DNA of 60,827 bases from Acidobacteriota bacterium (GCA_009840635.1 VXNL01000058.1:1-60827); one strand, 5' to 3'. Shown: positions 1 through 8,850, counted from the stretch's first letter. Numbers and translations are program-made. The notes: generated by a model from the letters alone, not told the origin.

Positions 1-53
<53 letters not shown>

Positions 54-130
54 ACGTCACAACCCAACCCGGACGAGATGACTCTCGCCTCGGCGTGGAT
101 CGTGAGAACCGAGACAGCACGTACGCCTTG

Positions 131-167
131 GAACGCCGGCTTCAGCCGGCATCGCGCAGGAGCGCGA
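131..167. repeat. double-hairpin REP-like repeat, copy 1 (inverted orientation)
   Basis: Hairpin GCCGGC-TTCA-GCCGGC (135-150) is followed by a second hairpin TCGCGC-AGGA-GCGCGA (152-167). This is the reverse-complement layout of the other copies. The family is defined by a conserved 6-7 bp stem with a TGAA (or TTCA) loop next to a second stem of variable sequence. Confidence 0.7.
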
Positions 168-231
168 AACTTCGGGGACGGAGCTCCGGTCGATCGCGCC
201 AGTCGGCCGGACTGACTCCGATCGGCAATTG

Positions 232-1959
232 TCAGAGGTACTTGGCTCCGCTCCACTCCGGAGCCTGCTGGTTCTGGCTCAGCCGCAGCCGTTGCAACTC
301 AAGCGCGGCATAGCAGTCACCGAGATCGGTCTCGGTAGCGAGGATGCCCGGCAGGCTGACCGCGGCTTCCAGCATGAAGCGCTCGGCCAGCGGATGGCTC
401 GGGTCGGCCCGATAGGCATCGTGCCACCAGCCGACAATCCGGTCGTGCGCGGCCCTGAGCATTTGGTCCGACGGCAGGAGGTTCTTCTTCTCCTGCTGAT
501 TGATGGTTCGGCGCGTGGGCAGCAGGTTCCAGAGGTCTCCGCAAGGCCACACGGCCCACGGGAGACAGTGGTCTATGTCCAGTTGTCGCGCTGACAGACG
601 CTTGCCGCTCCACACGCAGTAGAGGGGCTGTGCGGCGAGCAACCGTTTGGCCTGTTCGCGCGCAGTACTCACGTCCCGGACGGGATCCGCCCAGGTCATG
701 GCCGCAGAGAGCCGGGTGTCATCAAGCCGGCGTCCCTGTTTCTCTGCGTAGGATCGGGTCATCCGCTTCCATTCGGCGACGATCGCAGGTTCGATCCACA
801 CGGCGAAACGCTGAGCAGCCCGCCAGAGATGGATCGGCACGCGCATCGTGCCGAAGCTGGCGAGGTAGGGCTCGTCCAGCCGGACGGCGCCTGGATAACG
901 CTGCGCCGTCCCGGTCTCCACGGGAAGGACGGGTTCCGACGCGTTGGGATATGTCATGTAGTGCGCCGGCATCCTGCGAATCGTGCTCGCGGCGTCCTTG
1001 AGCGCCCGGTGGAGCGCTCGGCGACCGTCACCGCTGAACCGTAAGCCCACACGCAGGTCGTGCTGCGACCAGTCTGTGAGCCGCCCGAAAGCCTCCTTGG
1101 CGAACCCGAGTTGCTCGCCACCATGGTGGTTCCGCGGGTTCTGGGGCAGGTTCGCCGCCAGTAGCGGCTTGTAGAGTTGAATCCACGTCAACGCAACGAG
1201 CCCCATTGGGATCTCTACGTGCTCGTCGTCGGACCGCGATGCGAGCCCCCCGGCGCTGTTAGCGATGCGGCAGAGCACGCGCAACAGGCCGAGCTTGTAT
1301 GTCGAGCTCTTGTCGTCGTTCAGGATGAAGTGACGCAACAACGGCAACGCGCCGGTGCCGTCATCCGGGAGTCGGATCGCGAGTTGGTCCCAGCGGATCT
1401 CGCGGCGGCCGAGGAGGTCGTCAGCCGTGGTCTCGCGTTCGACGAACGCGCCGTGGTCCCGGGCGAGGCTCTTGACCTCCGCGGCAGAGACTGGATGGAG
1501 CTTGCGACCTGTCTCGGCTGGGCCGTGGCGCAGCGTGATGGCCAACACGCCGCCCGGCTTGAGGAGCGTGATCAGCTTCCTGAATGCCCTCGCCCGGTCC
1601 GCTGGGGCAACGTGCATCCAGACCGCGCTGACCAGGATCACGTCAAAGGCGAGGCCGCTCCGGAACGTGCGCTCGAGACCAGGCAGCGAGTCGGAGATCC
1701 ATTGAATGCGCGGATCGTTGTGCAGTTCGCGCGCCATCGTCCGGAGCCGGGAGGACGGTTCGACCGCGACGACTTCGTGGCCCTTGTAAGCCAGCCATTC
1801 CGCGTCGCGACCGCTACCAGCGCCGACGTCGAGGACCGCCGCGGGCCGCGACGGCAACAGATCCGCCAGCCAGCCGTGAAGCCGCTCCGGGGAGACGGCC
1901 TCGTAGCGATCCGCCAGCGTCTCGGCGTGAGCGTCGTACCAGGCGATCTCGTCGGACAA
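232..1959 (-). CDS. class I SAM methyltransferase fused to an HNH endonuclease domain
   Basis: The 575-residue protein has an N-terminal Rossmann methyltransferase (about residues 1-190). Its SAM-binding motif I is VLDVGAGSGRDAEWL, and a later LLKPGGVLAITLRHG matches the post-motif strand of type 11/12 methyltransferases. There is no DPPY/NPPY motif, so it is not a typical DNA adenine or N4-cytosine methylase. The C-terminal half ends in an HNH-type core (about residues 448-500). That core has a leading CVWSGK, a DIDHCLPW metal/catalytic segment, and the N and N..K positions of NLLP and INQQEKKN. The linker carries LLRHFILNDDKSSTYKLGLL, which I have seen in other HNH proteins. ATG start. It stands alone; the next gene diverges. 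A role in nucleic-acid modification or restriction, or in defence, is inferred from architecture only. Confidence 0.8.
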   Translation of the reverse strand: MSDEIAWYDAHAETLADRYEAVSPERLHGWLADLLPSRPAAVLDVGAGSGRDAEWLAYKGHEVVAVEPSSRLRTMARELHNDPRIQWISDSLPGLERTFRSGLAFDVILVSAVWMHVAPADRARAFRKLITLLKPGGVLAITLRHGPAETGRKLHPVSAAEVKSLARDHGAFVERETTADDLLGRREIRWDQLAIRLPDDGTGALPLLRHFILNDDKSSTYKLGLLRVLCRIANSAGGLASRSDDEHVEIPMGLVALTWIQLYKPLLAANLPQNPRNHHGGEQLGFAKEAFGRLTDWSQHDLRVGLRFSGDGRRALHRALKDAASTIRRMPAHYMTYPNASEPVLPVETGTAQRYPGAVRLDEPYLASFGTMRVPIHLWRAAQRFAVWIEPAIVAEWKRMTRSYAEKQGRRLDDTRLSAAMTWADPVRDVSTAREQAKRLLAAQPLYCVWSGKRLSARQLDIDHCLPWAVWPCGDLWNLLPTRRTINQQEKKNLLPSDQMLRAAHDRIVGWWHDAYRADPSHPLAERFMLEAAVSLPGILATETDLGDCYAALELQRLRLSQNQQAPEWSGAKYL

Positions 1960-2059
1960 TGTTCGGTTCCGCCGGCCCGCGCGGTGCGTTGCCGAGCGGT
2001 GACCGGCGCTGGCGACATGGTACGGCCGCGCGACTGGCCTACACGCGAAGCGGAAGGCG

Positions 2060-2065
2060 GATAAT
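2060..2065 (+). promoter_or_regulatory. candidate -10 box GATAAT
   Basis: GATAAT matches the TATAAT consensus at five of six positions. It lies 24 nt before the ATG of the thioredoxin-like gene in the divergent gap 1960-2089. No convincing -35 box is visible. Confidence 0.35.
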
Positions 2066-2089
2066 CCCGCGTTCCTTGGCGACCCCGCG

Positions 2090-2677
2090 ATGAGCGCTTA
2101 CTTCGACCGGCGATCCGACCTCTTCCAGCGCGCCTTTCAGGGTGCCGTCACCTACCGCGACTACCTCACGACCGGGAACGACCGCGAACGGGCCGCATGG
2201 GCGCGGGCGGAGACGGCTCTCCCGGTCCTTCCGGACGACGCCGGAACACGGCTCCACGCCGCCGGCCGGATCGTGAACGTGCTGTGCCTGAGCGGGATCT
2301 GGTGCGGGGACTGCGTCCGGTCGGTCCCGATCGTGGCCCGGCTGGCGGAGGCTGCGGGTCCGTCCGTCGATTTCCGCCTCGTGGATCGGGACGCCATCCC
2401 GGAACTTCGGGACGAACTGCGCGTTCTGGGAGCCATGCGGGTTCCCATGGTGGTTTTTCTCACCGAGGATTTCCACGAGATCGGACGGTGGGGGGACCGG
2501 CCGCTGACGGTGTATCGCGACAAGGCCGTGACGGAGTTGGGAGCCGCCTGCCCGCTTCCGGGATCGGCGGACGGTGGGGCGCTGGCTGCCGAGACGGACG
2601 AATGGCTGGACGTGTTCGAGCGCATGATCCTGATGGCGCGTCTCGCGCCGCCGCTCAGGGCGCGGCACGGGGATTGA
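2090..2677 (+). CDS. thioredoxin-family protein with WCGDC motif
   Basis: The 195-residue protein has a thioredoxin-like fold segment. Strand NVLCLSGI is followed by the redox motif WCGDC (C72 and C75), and further on comes a cis-Pro-type segment, AMRVPMVVFL. It has no signal peptide, so it is probably cytoplasmic. The N-terminal 55 residues are helical and longer than in classical thioredoxin, as in the stand-alone thioredoxin-like (Thioredoxin_9-type) proteins. A disulfide reductase or thiol-handling role is inferred; no partner is apparent. It is followed by a REP-like repeat and then the ABC exporter pair on the same strand. Confidence 0.8.
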   Translation: MSAYFDRRSDLFQRAFQGAVTYRDYLTTGNDRERAAWARAETALPVLPDDAGTRLHAAGRIVNVLCLSGIWCGDCVRSVPIVARLAEAAGPSVDFRLVDRDAIPELRDELRVLGAMRVPMVVFLTEDFHEIGRWGDRPLTVYRDKAVTELGAACPLPGSADGGALAAETDEWLDVFERMILMARLAPPLRARHGD

Positions 2678-2726
2678 CGGGGTAGCGTTCCCGTCGTGCG
2701 GCCATTTGGAGGAGTGAGGTTCGCTG

Positions 2727-2763
2727 CGCTGCGCGCAGCGGTGCCGGCTGAAGCCGGCGTTCC
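2727..2763. repeat. double-hairpin REP-like repeat, copy 2
   Basis: Palindrome CGCTGCGCGCAGCG (2727-2740) is followed by GCCGGC-TGAA-GCCGGC (2743-2758) and GTTCC. It lies in the 121-bp gap between the thioredoxin-like gene and the ABC exporter genes. Confidence 0.75.
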
Positions 2764-2798
2764 AAGCCGGGGGCGCCATCTGACCGCGTGATCAACTG

Positions 2799-4598
2799 AT
2801 GGTGGACATGTGGCGGCGGGTGCTGCCGTACCTCCGACGCTACAAGGGGCGGCTCGCGTTCGGGTTCACCGCGCTGGTGCTCTGCCGGGTGTTCTACCTG
2901 ATCGTGCCGCAGGTGCTCGAGCGGGCGGTGGACGCGCTCGAGGCCGGCGCCACCAGCGAGATGTGGACCTACGGCGGGTTCATCGTGGCCGCCGCCGGCG
3001 GGTCCGCCGTCTTCCGCTACTTCATGCGCTGGTACCTGATCGGGGTCTCGCGGTTCGCCGAGTACGACCTGCGGCGGGACTTCTATCTCCACCTGCAGCG
3101 GCTGCCGGCGGCCTTCTACGCCCGCTTCCGGGTCGGCGACATCCTCTCCCGCGGCGCGCAGGACATGAACGCCGTGCGCATGGTGCTCGGTCCCGGGCTC
3201 ATGTATCCGGTGGAGACGGTGTTCACCACCGTGGGCTGCTTCGCCTTCATGCTGGCGATCAGTCCGCGCCTCACCCTGGTTGCGCTCGCGGTGATGCCGG
3301 TGGTCTCCATCCTCATGAAGATCCTCGGCGAGAAGATCTTCCGGCGCTCGGAGGTGGTGCAGGCCAAGATGGCCGACATCTCCGCGGTGGTCCAGGAGAA
3401 CGCCGCGGCGGCGCGGCTCGTCCGCGCCTTCGTCCAGGAAGACGCGCAGCGCAAGGTCTTCGGCAAGGAGAACGAGGCCTACGCGGCGCGGAGCATGGAA
3501 CTCGTCGCGGTGAGCGCGGCGCTCTTCCCACTGCTGCTGGCCCTGATCGGGATGGGACTCGCGGGCTCCCTGGTCCTCGGCGGGCGCATGGTGATCGGCG
3601 GGGCGATCTCGCTCGGCGAGCTGGTGGCCTTCCTCTTCTACTACGGCTACCTCACCTGGCCGATGATCGCGATCGGCTGGGTGGTGAACATCCACCAGCG
3701 CGGCGCCGCCTCCATGAAGCGGCTGGCGGTGATCTTCGACGCCGAGCCCCTCCCCGCCCCGCCGGCCGTCCCGGAGCCGGCCTACGCCGACCGTCCCGCC
3801 GCCGGCATCGAGTTCCGGGACGTCCGCTTCGCCTACCCCTCCGCCGCCCAGAATGGCGCTGCCAATTCGAACGGAGCCGAGCCGCGGCCGGTGCTCTCGG
3901 ACTTCAACCTGCGCATCGAGCCCGGCCAGACCGTGGCGTTCGTCGGCAGGACCGGCAGCGGGAAGAGCACGGTGGCCCGGCTCATTCCCCGCATCTACGA
4001 CGCCCAGGAGGGCTCGATCCGCATCGACGGCCGCGACGTCCGGGAAATCCCGCTGCACGAGCTGCGGAGCGACATCGGATTCGTTCCCCAGGACAGCTTC
4101 CTCTTCTCCATGACTCTCCGCGACAACCTGGCCTTCGGGGACGACGACGCGCCCATGGACGAGGTCCACCGGGTGGCCGAGGAAGCAGGGCTCGCCGGCG
4201 ACATCGAGGAGTTCGCCGACGGCTACGACACCATGGTGGGGGAACGCGGGATCACCCTCTCCGGCGGCCAGCGGCAGCGCGCCGCGATCGCCCGCGCCCT
4301 GCTCCTGGACAGCCGGATCCTGGTGTTCGACGACGTCCTGAGCGCGGTGGATTCGGAGACCGAGTCGCGGATCCTGGGAGCGGTGCGACGGGCGTCGCGC
4401 GACCGCACCACCGTCATCGTGGCCCACCGGCTCAGCACGGTGAAGGACGCGGACGTCATCTATCTGCTCGACGCCGACGAGACGGGGGCCACCCGGGTCG
4501 TCGAGAGCGGCACGCACGACGACCTGGTCGCCGCCGGCGGGCTCTACGCCGGCATGTACCGGCGCCAGATGCTCGAAGAGGAGCTCTCGCGGCTGTGA
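2799..4598 (+). CDS. ABC exporter half-transporter with degenerate Walker B (MdlA-type)
   Basis: The 599-residue half transporter has an N-terminal six-helix membrane domain (about residues 10-310) and a C-terminal nucleotide-binding domain. Walker A is GRTGSGKS (about 383-390), the signature is LSGGQRQR, and the H-loop is IVAHRLS. Walker B reads ILVFDDVLSAVD, so the catalytic Glu is replaced by Asp. This is the known pattern of the non-canonical partner in heterodimeric exporters such as MdlA/MdlB, TM287/288 and BmrCD. The stop overlaps the GTG start of the next half-transporter, which implies translational coupling and a 1:1 heterodimer. A nearby in-frame ATG at 2808 is an alternative start. 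The substrate is unknown; multidrug or lipid export is typical for the family. Confidence 0.9.
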   Translation: MVDMWRRVLPYLRRYKGRLAFGFTALVLCRVFYLIVPQVLERAVDALEAGATSEMWTYGGFIVAAAGGSAVFRYFMRWYLIGVSRFAEYDLRRDFYLHLQRLPAAFYARFRVGDILSRGAQDMNAVRMVLGPGLMYPVETVFTTVGCFAFMLAISPRLTLVALAVMPVVSILMKILGEKIFRRSEVVQAKMADISAVVQENAAAARLVRAFVQEDAQRKVFGKENEAYAARSMELVAVSAALFPLLLALIGMGLAGSLVLGGRMVIGGAISLGELVAFLFYYGYLTWPMIAIGWVVNIHQRGAASMKRLAVIFDAEPLPAPPAVPEPAYADRPAAGIEFRDVRFAYPSAAQNGAANSNGAEPRPVLSDFNLRIEPGQTVAFVGRTGSGKSTVARLIPRIYDAQEGSIRIDGRDVREIPLHELRSDIGFVPQDSFLFSMTLRDNLAFGDDDAPMDEVHRVAEEAGLAGDIEEFADGYDTMVGERGITLSGGQRQRAAIARALLLDSRILVFDDVLSAVDSETESRILGAVRRASRDRTTVIVAHRLSTVKDADVIYLLDADETGATRVVESGTHDDLVAAGGLYAGMYRRQMLEEELSRL

Positions 4599-6373
4599 GC
4601 GACCGACCCTCGAACGGCAAGGACGCGGGCCGGGGGCTGCTCCGGCGGATGCTGCCCTACCTGCTTCCCTACTGGCCGTTCGTCTCGCTCGCGGTGCTGC
4701 TCGTCCTGATCGGGACGGCCGCGCAGCTCGCCGGGCCGTACCTCACGCGGATCGCGCTCGACGACTACATCGCCGCGGGGGACATGGAGGGACTCGTCGG
4801 GCTCCTCGGCGTCTACGCGGTGATCCTCGCGGTCGGATTCGGCGGCGCCTACGGACAGGCGTGGATCGTGAACCTGTTCGGCCAGCGGGTGATGCGGGAC
4901 ATCCGCCGGGACGTCTTCGACCACATCCAGAAACTCCACACCGGCTGGTTCGACCGCCACCCGATCGGGAAGGTCGTGACCCGGGCCACCAGCGACGTGG
5001 ACGCGCTGAACGAACTGCTGAGTTCGGGCGTGGTGATGATCATCACCGACGTGGTCCTGCTGGTCGGGATCATGGCGGTGCTCATCTGGATGAACCCGGC
5101 GCTCGCGCTCGTGACCTTCGGGGCGGTCCCGGCGCTCTTCCTCGCCGGCTGGATCTTCCGGCGCAAGATCCGTCCCGCCTTCCGCCGGGTGCGGGCGGCG
5201 GTCGCCTCGGTGAACGCCTTCATCCAGGAAACCCTGACCGGCATGGAGGTGCTCCAGCTCTTCCGGCAGGAGCGGCGCCGGGCCTGGGAGTACCGGAAGC
5301 TGAACCGGGAGCACACCGACGCGCACCTCGACACGGTGATGTGCTTCTCGGTGTTCTACCCGGTGGTGGAAATGATCACCGCCATCACGGTGGCGCTGAT
5401 CGTCGGCTACGGGGGCTCCCGGATCGGCGCCGGCGAGCTCACCGTCGGGGCGCTGGTCGCGTTCCTGATGTATTCGGAGATGTTCTTCCGGCCGATCCGC
5501 GACCTGACCGAGAAGTTCAACATCCTTCAGGGCGCCATGGCCGCCTCGGAGCGCATCGTGGAGCTGCTGGACACCGAACCGGCGATCGGGAACGTGCCCG
5601 CCGCACGGCTCCCCGGCCACCGGCACGGCGCCCTGAGTCTCGAAGGCGTCTCCTTCGCCTACAACGAGGACGAGTGGGTGCTCCGGGACATCGACTTCAA
5701 GATCGCGCCCGGCGAGACGGTAGCCCTCGTCGGCCACACGGGATCGGGGAAGACGACCCTCGCCGCGCTGCTGCTCCGGCTCTACGACGTCCAGCGGGGC
5801 CGCGTGATGGTGGACGGCCTCGACGTGCGCGACTGGCGGGTGCTGGACCTCCGGCGCCAGTTCTCCATGGTCCAGCAGGATGTGCACCTGTTCTCGGGCA
5901 CGGTGCTCGACAACATCCGGCTCGGGGACGAGACCATCACCGAGGGCGACGCCCGGCGCGCCGCCGAGGCGGCCGAGGTGACCGCCTGGGCCCGGAACCT
6001 GCCCGACGGGCTCGACACCCAGCTCGGCGAACGCGGCGGCGGCCTCTCGCAGGGCCAGCGCCAGCTCGTCGGCATCGCCCGCGCCATGGCGCGCACCTCA
6101 CGGGTTCTGGTGCTCGACGAGGCGACCTCCAGCGTGGACACCGAGACCGAGCGGGCGGTACAGACCGCGCTCGGGCGGGTGATCGAGAACCGGACCAGCC
6201 TCGTGATCGCGCACCGGCTCTCCACCATCCGGGGCGCCGACCGGATCGTGGTGCTCCACCGGGGGAGGATCCGGGAGACCGGCACCCACGAGGAGCTGCT
6301 CGCCGAGGGCGGGATCTACCGGAGGCTCTACGAACTGCAGTTCGCCGAAGAGGCCGTCCTCGCCGCCGGCTGA
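4595..6373 (+). CDS. ABC exporter half-transporter with canonical Walker B (MdlB-type)
   Basis: The start is GTG at 4595, overlapping the upstream TGA as GTGA. The 592-residue protein has a six-helix membrane domain followed by an ATPase with Walker A GHTGSGKT, Walker B VLVLDEATSSVD with the catalytic Glu, and H-loop IAHRLS. Its signature is LSQGQ rather than LSGGQ. The non-canonical signature here and the Asp-type Walker B upstream would face each other in one ATP site. Together they make one degenerate and one consensus site, as in known heterodimeric exporters. It is the second member of the coupled pair, and a FabZ-like gene follows 12 nt downstream. Confidence 0.9.
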   Translation: MSDRPSNGKDAGRGLLRRMLPYLLPYWPFVSLAVLLVLIGTAAQLAGPYLTRIALDDYIAAGDMEGLVGLLGVYAVILAVGFGGAYGQAWIVNLFGQRVMRDIRRDVFDHIQKLHTGWFDRHPIGKVVTRATSDVDALNELLSSGVVMIITDVVLLVGIMAVLIWMNPALALVTFGAVPALFLAGWIFRRKIRPAFRRVRAAVASVNAFIQETLTGMEVLQLFRQERRRAWEYRKLNREHTDAHLDTVMCFSVFYPVVEMITAITVALIVGYGGSRIGAGELTVGALVAFLMYSEMFFRPIRDLTEKFNILQGAMAASERIVELLDTEPAIGNVPAARLPGHRHGALSLEGVSFAYNEDEWVLRDIDFKIAPGETVALVGHTGSGKTTLAALLLRLYDVQRGRVMVDGLDVRDWRVLDLRRQFSMVQQDVHLFSGTVLDNIRLGDETITEGDARRAAEAAEVTAWARNLPDGLDTQLGERGGGLSQGQRQLVGIARAMARTSRVLVLDEATSSVDTETERAVQTALGRVIENRTSLVIAHRLSTIRGADRIVVLHRGRIRETGTHEELLAEGGIYRRLYELQFAEEAVLAAG

Positions 6374-6377
6374 TAAT
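6372..6377 (+). promoter_or_regulatory. candidate leaderless -10 box GATAAT
   Basis: GATAAT overlaps the stop codon of the ABC gene and ends 8 nt before the GTG of the FabZ-like gene. This spacing would place the transcription start at or near the start codon. No Shine-Dalgarno sequence precedes that GTG. Confidence 0.35.
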
Positions 6378-6385
6378 CCGCCCTC

Positions 6386-6817
6386 GTGTCCGAGCCGCTG
6401 ACTCTCGACCAGGCCGGGGTGCTGGAGGTGCTGCCGCACCGCGAGCCGTTCCTGTTCCTCCACGGCGTCTCGGACCTCGTCCCGGGGCAGCGCGCGCGGG
6501 GTTTCGTCAGCGTTCCGGCGGACCACCCGTACACGTTCGGACAGCCACACGTCCCGGCGGGACTCGTCATCGAGGCGATGGCCCAACTCGGCGGCATCGC
6601 GGTGCTCTACGAGCGGCGCGACGAGAACATCGTGGCCCTCTTCCGCTCCGTGGCCGATTTCACGATGGAACGGACTGTGGGCTTCGAGGAGCGCATCGAT
6701 CTCTTCGCCGAGGTCGGGCGCATCCGGGGCCCGTTCGCCGAGGTCCAGACCTCGGCGAGCACCGGCGGGGACCCGGTCGCCTCCGCCACCCTCGCCTTCG
6801 CGCTGCCTAGACGCTAG
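6386..6817 (+). CDS. FabZ/FabA-like hot-dog fold dehydratase
   Basis: The 143-residue protein opens with VLEVLPHREPFLFLHGV, matching the LPHRxPF motif of (3R)-hydroxyacyl-ACP dehydratase FabZ. It also has the helix motif LVIEAMAQLGG, where the Glu and Gln correspond to the FabZ catalytic Glu and its neighbour. Length and order match single-domain FabZ (about 140-150 residues). Its position away from other fatty-acid genes suggests a paralogue or a beta-hydroxyacyl dehydratase with another acyl substrate. The start is GTG with no Shine-Dalgarno. The last 11 bases overlap the convergent SdpI-like gene. Confidence 0.8.
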   Translation: MSEPLTLDQAGVLEVLPHREPFLFLHGVSDLVPGQRARGFVSVPADHPYTFGQPHVPAGLVIEAMAQLGGIAVLYERRDENIVALFRSVADFTMERTVGFEERIDLFAEVGRIRGPFAEVQTSASTGGDPVASATLAFALPRR

Positions 6818-7145
6818 GCGACCGGAGATAGTGGCGGATGGACAGGACGAGAGCAATCACCAGTGGAATCAGGGTTCCGCCGGTCGTCCAGGACGCGATC
6901 CGGTCCTGCGGCCAATCCGGAAAGATCCACCCCAGGGACAGGTTGAAAGCGAGAGACAGGGCGGCGGCGGGAGCCAGAAACCACCCCATGGCCCGATTGA
7001 CCGGATACCAGATCTCCGGATCCGAAAGGGTGTCTTCGGTCCGGAAGCCGACGATCCGGTTCGGGGGGATCTTGCCCAGAATCATCAGCGTGGACACCAC
7101 CAACAGGAAGGCCGGCAACACGTAGGCGAGCACATGGTCTGTCAT
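6807..7145 (-). CDS. SdpI-family small membrane protein
   Basis: The 112-residue protein has three hydrophobic segments. The first loop carries the SdpI-family signature PPNRIVGFRTEDTLSDPEIW, followed by NRAMGW. In Bacillus, SdpI confers immunity to the SdpC toxin and regulates SdpR; short homologues elsewhere are mostly of unknown role. No SdpC-like toxin gene is visible nearby, so an immunity role is not supported by context. It converges on the FabZ-like gene with an 11-bp overlap and diverges from the propeller gene at 7196. Confidence 0.8.
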   Translation of the reverse strand: MTDHVLAYVLPAFLLVVSTLMILGKIPPNRIVGFRTEDTLSDPEIWYPVNRAMGWFLAPAAALSLAFNLSLGWIFPDWPQDRIASWTTGGTLIPLVIALVLSIRHYLRSPSV

Positions 7146-7182
7146 GTTTACCGGCTACGGTACTTAATGTCCCGGCGCACCG

Positions 7183-7188
7183 TAGAGT
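7183..7188 (+). promoter_or_regulatory. candidate leaderless -10 box TAGAGT
   Basis: TAGAGT ends 7 nt before the ATG of the propeller gene, and no ribosome binding site lies between them. The spacing fits a leaderless transcript. The 50-bp divergent gap (7146-7195) would also have to hold the SdpI-like gene promoter. Confidence 0.35.
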
Positions 7189-7195
7189 TGCCGCA

Positions 7196-8479
7196 ATGAC
7201 GCGCCGTTCGCCCACCGCCCTCCGCTCCCTCGGGTTCGCGGCCGCCGTGCTGGTCCTCTCCGCGAGCGCCGGCGCACAGGAGGAATGGCCGGGGTTCCGG
7301 GGTCCGTACCGGGACGGTCGGGTCACGGGATGGCCGGAAGCAATAAGCGATCCGCGGCAGTGGCCGGAGTCCCTCGAGCGCCGCTGGCGGATCCCGGTCG
7401 GGCTCGGTCACGCGAGCCCGGTGGTCCATGACGGCACCGTCTTCGTCTTCACCCGCGAGGGCGACGAGGAAGTGCTGCGCGCTTTGCGACCCGCTGGAGG
7501 GGACGAGGTCTGGCGCGCCTCCTACCCGGCGCCGTACACGATGAACCCGGCCGCCTTGGGGCACGGCCCGGGTCCGAAGGCGACCCCGGACGTGGCCGCC
7601 GGCCGGATCTTCACCCTCGGGATCTCGGGGATCCTCTCCGCGTGGGACGCCGGGGACGGCTCGCTTCTCTGGCGGCGACCTCCGGACCCCCGCTTCGGCG
7701 GCGCCGAGTCACCGCTCTTCGGCGCCGGCAGCTCCCCCGGCGCGTCACCCGCCGGCGACGTGGTGCTGGTGCACCTCGGAGGGCCGGACAACGGGACGTT
7801 CGCCGTGCTGGCCGCCGCCACCGGCGAAACGGTGTGGGAACACTTTGGTGACGGACCCGCCTACGTCTCGCCGACGGTGGTGGAGGTGGCCGGGACGCAG
7901 GCCATCCCGACCATGACCGAGGAGCGCATCGTTCTCCTGGCCGCCGCGGAGGGCCGGGTCCTCTGGGAGATGCCCTTCACCACCCCCTACGACCAGAACA
8001 TCGTCAACCCGGTCGTGCTGCCGGGGGGCGAGGTGGTGATCTTCGCGGGGCTCGGGAGCCCGACCTTCGCGGTGCGGTTCCGTGAAACACCCGACGGCAC
8101 GCTCTCGGGCGAAACCGTCTGGGAGGCCGGGGACAGCCCCTTCTACATGAGCAATCCCGTCCTCGCCGGCGACCGCCTCATCGGGTTTTCCGAGCGCAAC
8201 AGCGGCCAGTTCGTCGCCATGGACCCCCGGACGGGAGCGGACTTCTGGCGCTCCCCGCCCCGGCAGGGAGAAAACGCCGCGCTCCTGGTGGCCGGGAGCA
8301 CCGTCCTCGCGCTCACCGACCAGGCCGAACTCTTCATCCTGGACCCGGCCGCCGCCACGTTCGAACCGCTGCGCCGCTACGAGGTGGCGCCCAGTCCGAC
8401 CTGGGCGCATCCGGTGCCGCTTGGGGAGGGCCTCCTCGTCAAGGACGAGACCCACCTGACGCGCTGGGACTTCCGCTAG
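7196..8479 (+). CDS. exported PQQ-like beta-propeller protein
   Basis: The 427-residue protein has a Sec signal peptide (hydrophobic LGFAAAVLVLSASAGA, cleavage near residue 27). It then has the WPGFRGPYRDGRV opening typical of periplasmic PQQ-binding-like repeat proteins related to BamB and quinoprotein dehydrogenases. Repeated blade motifs such as ILSAWDAGDGSLLW and LAAATGETVWEH support an eight-bladed propeller. I see no catalytic dehydrogenase extension or heme motif, so it is probably a structural or binding propeller rather than an enzyme. The last 41 bases overlap the convergent DUF1499 gene. Confidence 0.85.
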   Translation: MTRRSPTALRSLGFAAAVLVLSASAGAQEEWPGFRGPYRDGRVTGWPEAISDPRQWPESLERRWRIPVGLGHASPVVHDGTVFVFTREGDEEVLRALRPAGGDEVWRASYPAPYTMNPAALGHGPGPKATPDVAAGRIFTLGISGILSAWDAGDGSLLWRRPPDPRFGGAESPLFGAGSSPGASPAGDVVLVHLGGPDNGTFAVLAAATGETVWEHFGDGPAYVSPTVVEVAGTQAIPTMTEERIVLLAAAEGRVLWEMPFTTPYDQNIVNPVVLPGGEVVIFAGLGSPTFAVRFRETPDGTLSGETVWEAGDSPFYMSNPVLAGDRLIGFSERNSGQFVAMDPRTGADFWRSPPRQGENAALLVAGSTVLALTDQAELFILDPAAATFEPLRRYEVAPSPTWAHPVPLGEGLLVKDETHLTRWDFR

Positions 8480-8834
8480 GACCGCTGAACCGCCGGCGGA
8501 GCTGCTCGACACGGCGCCGGTTCGCGCCGAAGTCCGTGAAGAGCGAGATGTACGAGGCGCTGCGGACGTGGATCACCCCCTCGGCAGAGCACAACAGGAG
8601 TTCGAGGTCGTCCACGAACCCGAGCCGGGTTCGGCACCGGGCGTGGAGATAGTCGTCGGCGGCGGCAACGATCACCGTTCGCGGCGCGCAAGCCACGAGC
8701 TGCTTCAGCCGGGCGAACGCAGCGGCGGGGTCGCCCGATGCGTCGAATGGCTCGACGCGATGGCGGGTCCGCGCTTCGTCCCGGCTGGAGACGCCGGTGG
8801 GGAAGAAGGAACAGGGCGAAAGCCGGCCTGACAC
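8439..8834 (-). CDS. DUF1499 family protein
   Basis: The 131-residue protein carries the full DUF1499 pattern. It has an N-terminal PCSFFPTGVSS, then HRVEPF, a central GFVDDLELLL, and the C-terminal hallmark IHVRSASYISLFTDFGANR followed by RVEQLR. The function of DUF1499 is unknown. GTG start at 8834. It is the last gene of the minus-strand operon NHL protein - M20 peptidase - aminotransferase - DUF1499, 16 nt after the aminotransferase stop. The 3' end overlaps the convergent propeller gene by 41 bp. Confidence 0.85.
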   Translation of the reverse strand: MSGRLSPCSFFPTGVSSRDEARTRHRVEPFDASGDPAAAFARLKQLVACAPRTVIVAAADDYLHARCRTRLGFVDDLELLLCSAEGVIHVRSASYISLFTDFGANRRRVEQLRRRFSGPSGSPSASGGSRP

Positions 8835-8850
8835 GGGACGGTGGGGGTCG

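Noticed and set aside
95..594. Two short plus-strand open frames near the left edge
   Set aside because: One covers the repeat, the other is antisense to the HNH gene; both are Arg/Ser- or Pro-rich shadows without a ribosome binding site.
6807..7145. SdpI-like gene as evidence of an SDP-type toxin-immunity system
   Set aside because: No SdpC, SdpA/B or SdpR homologue is nearby.
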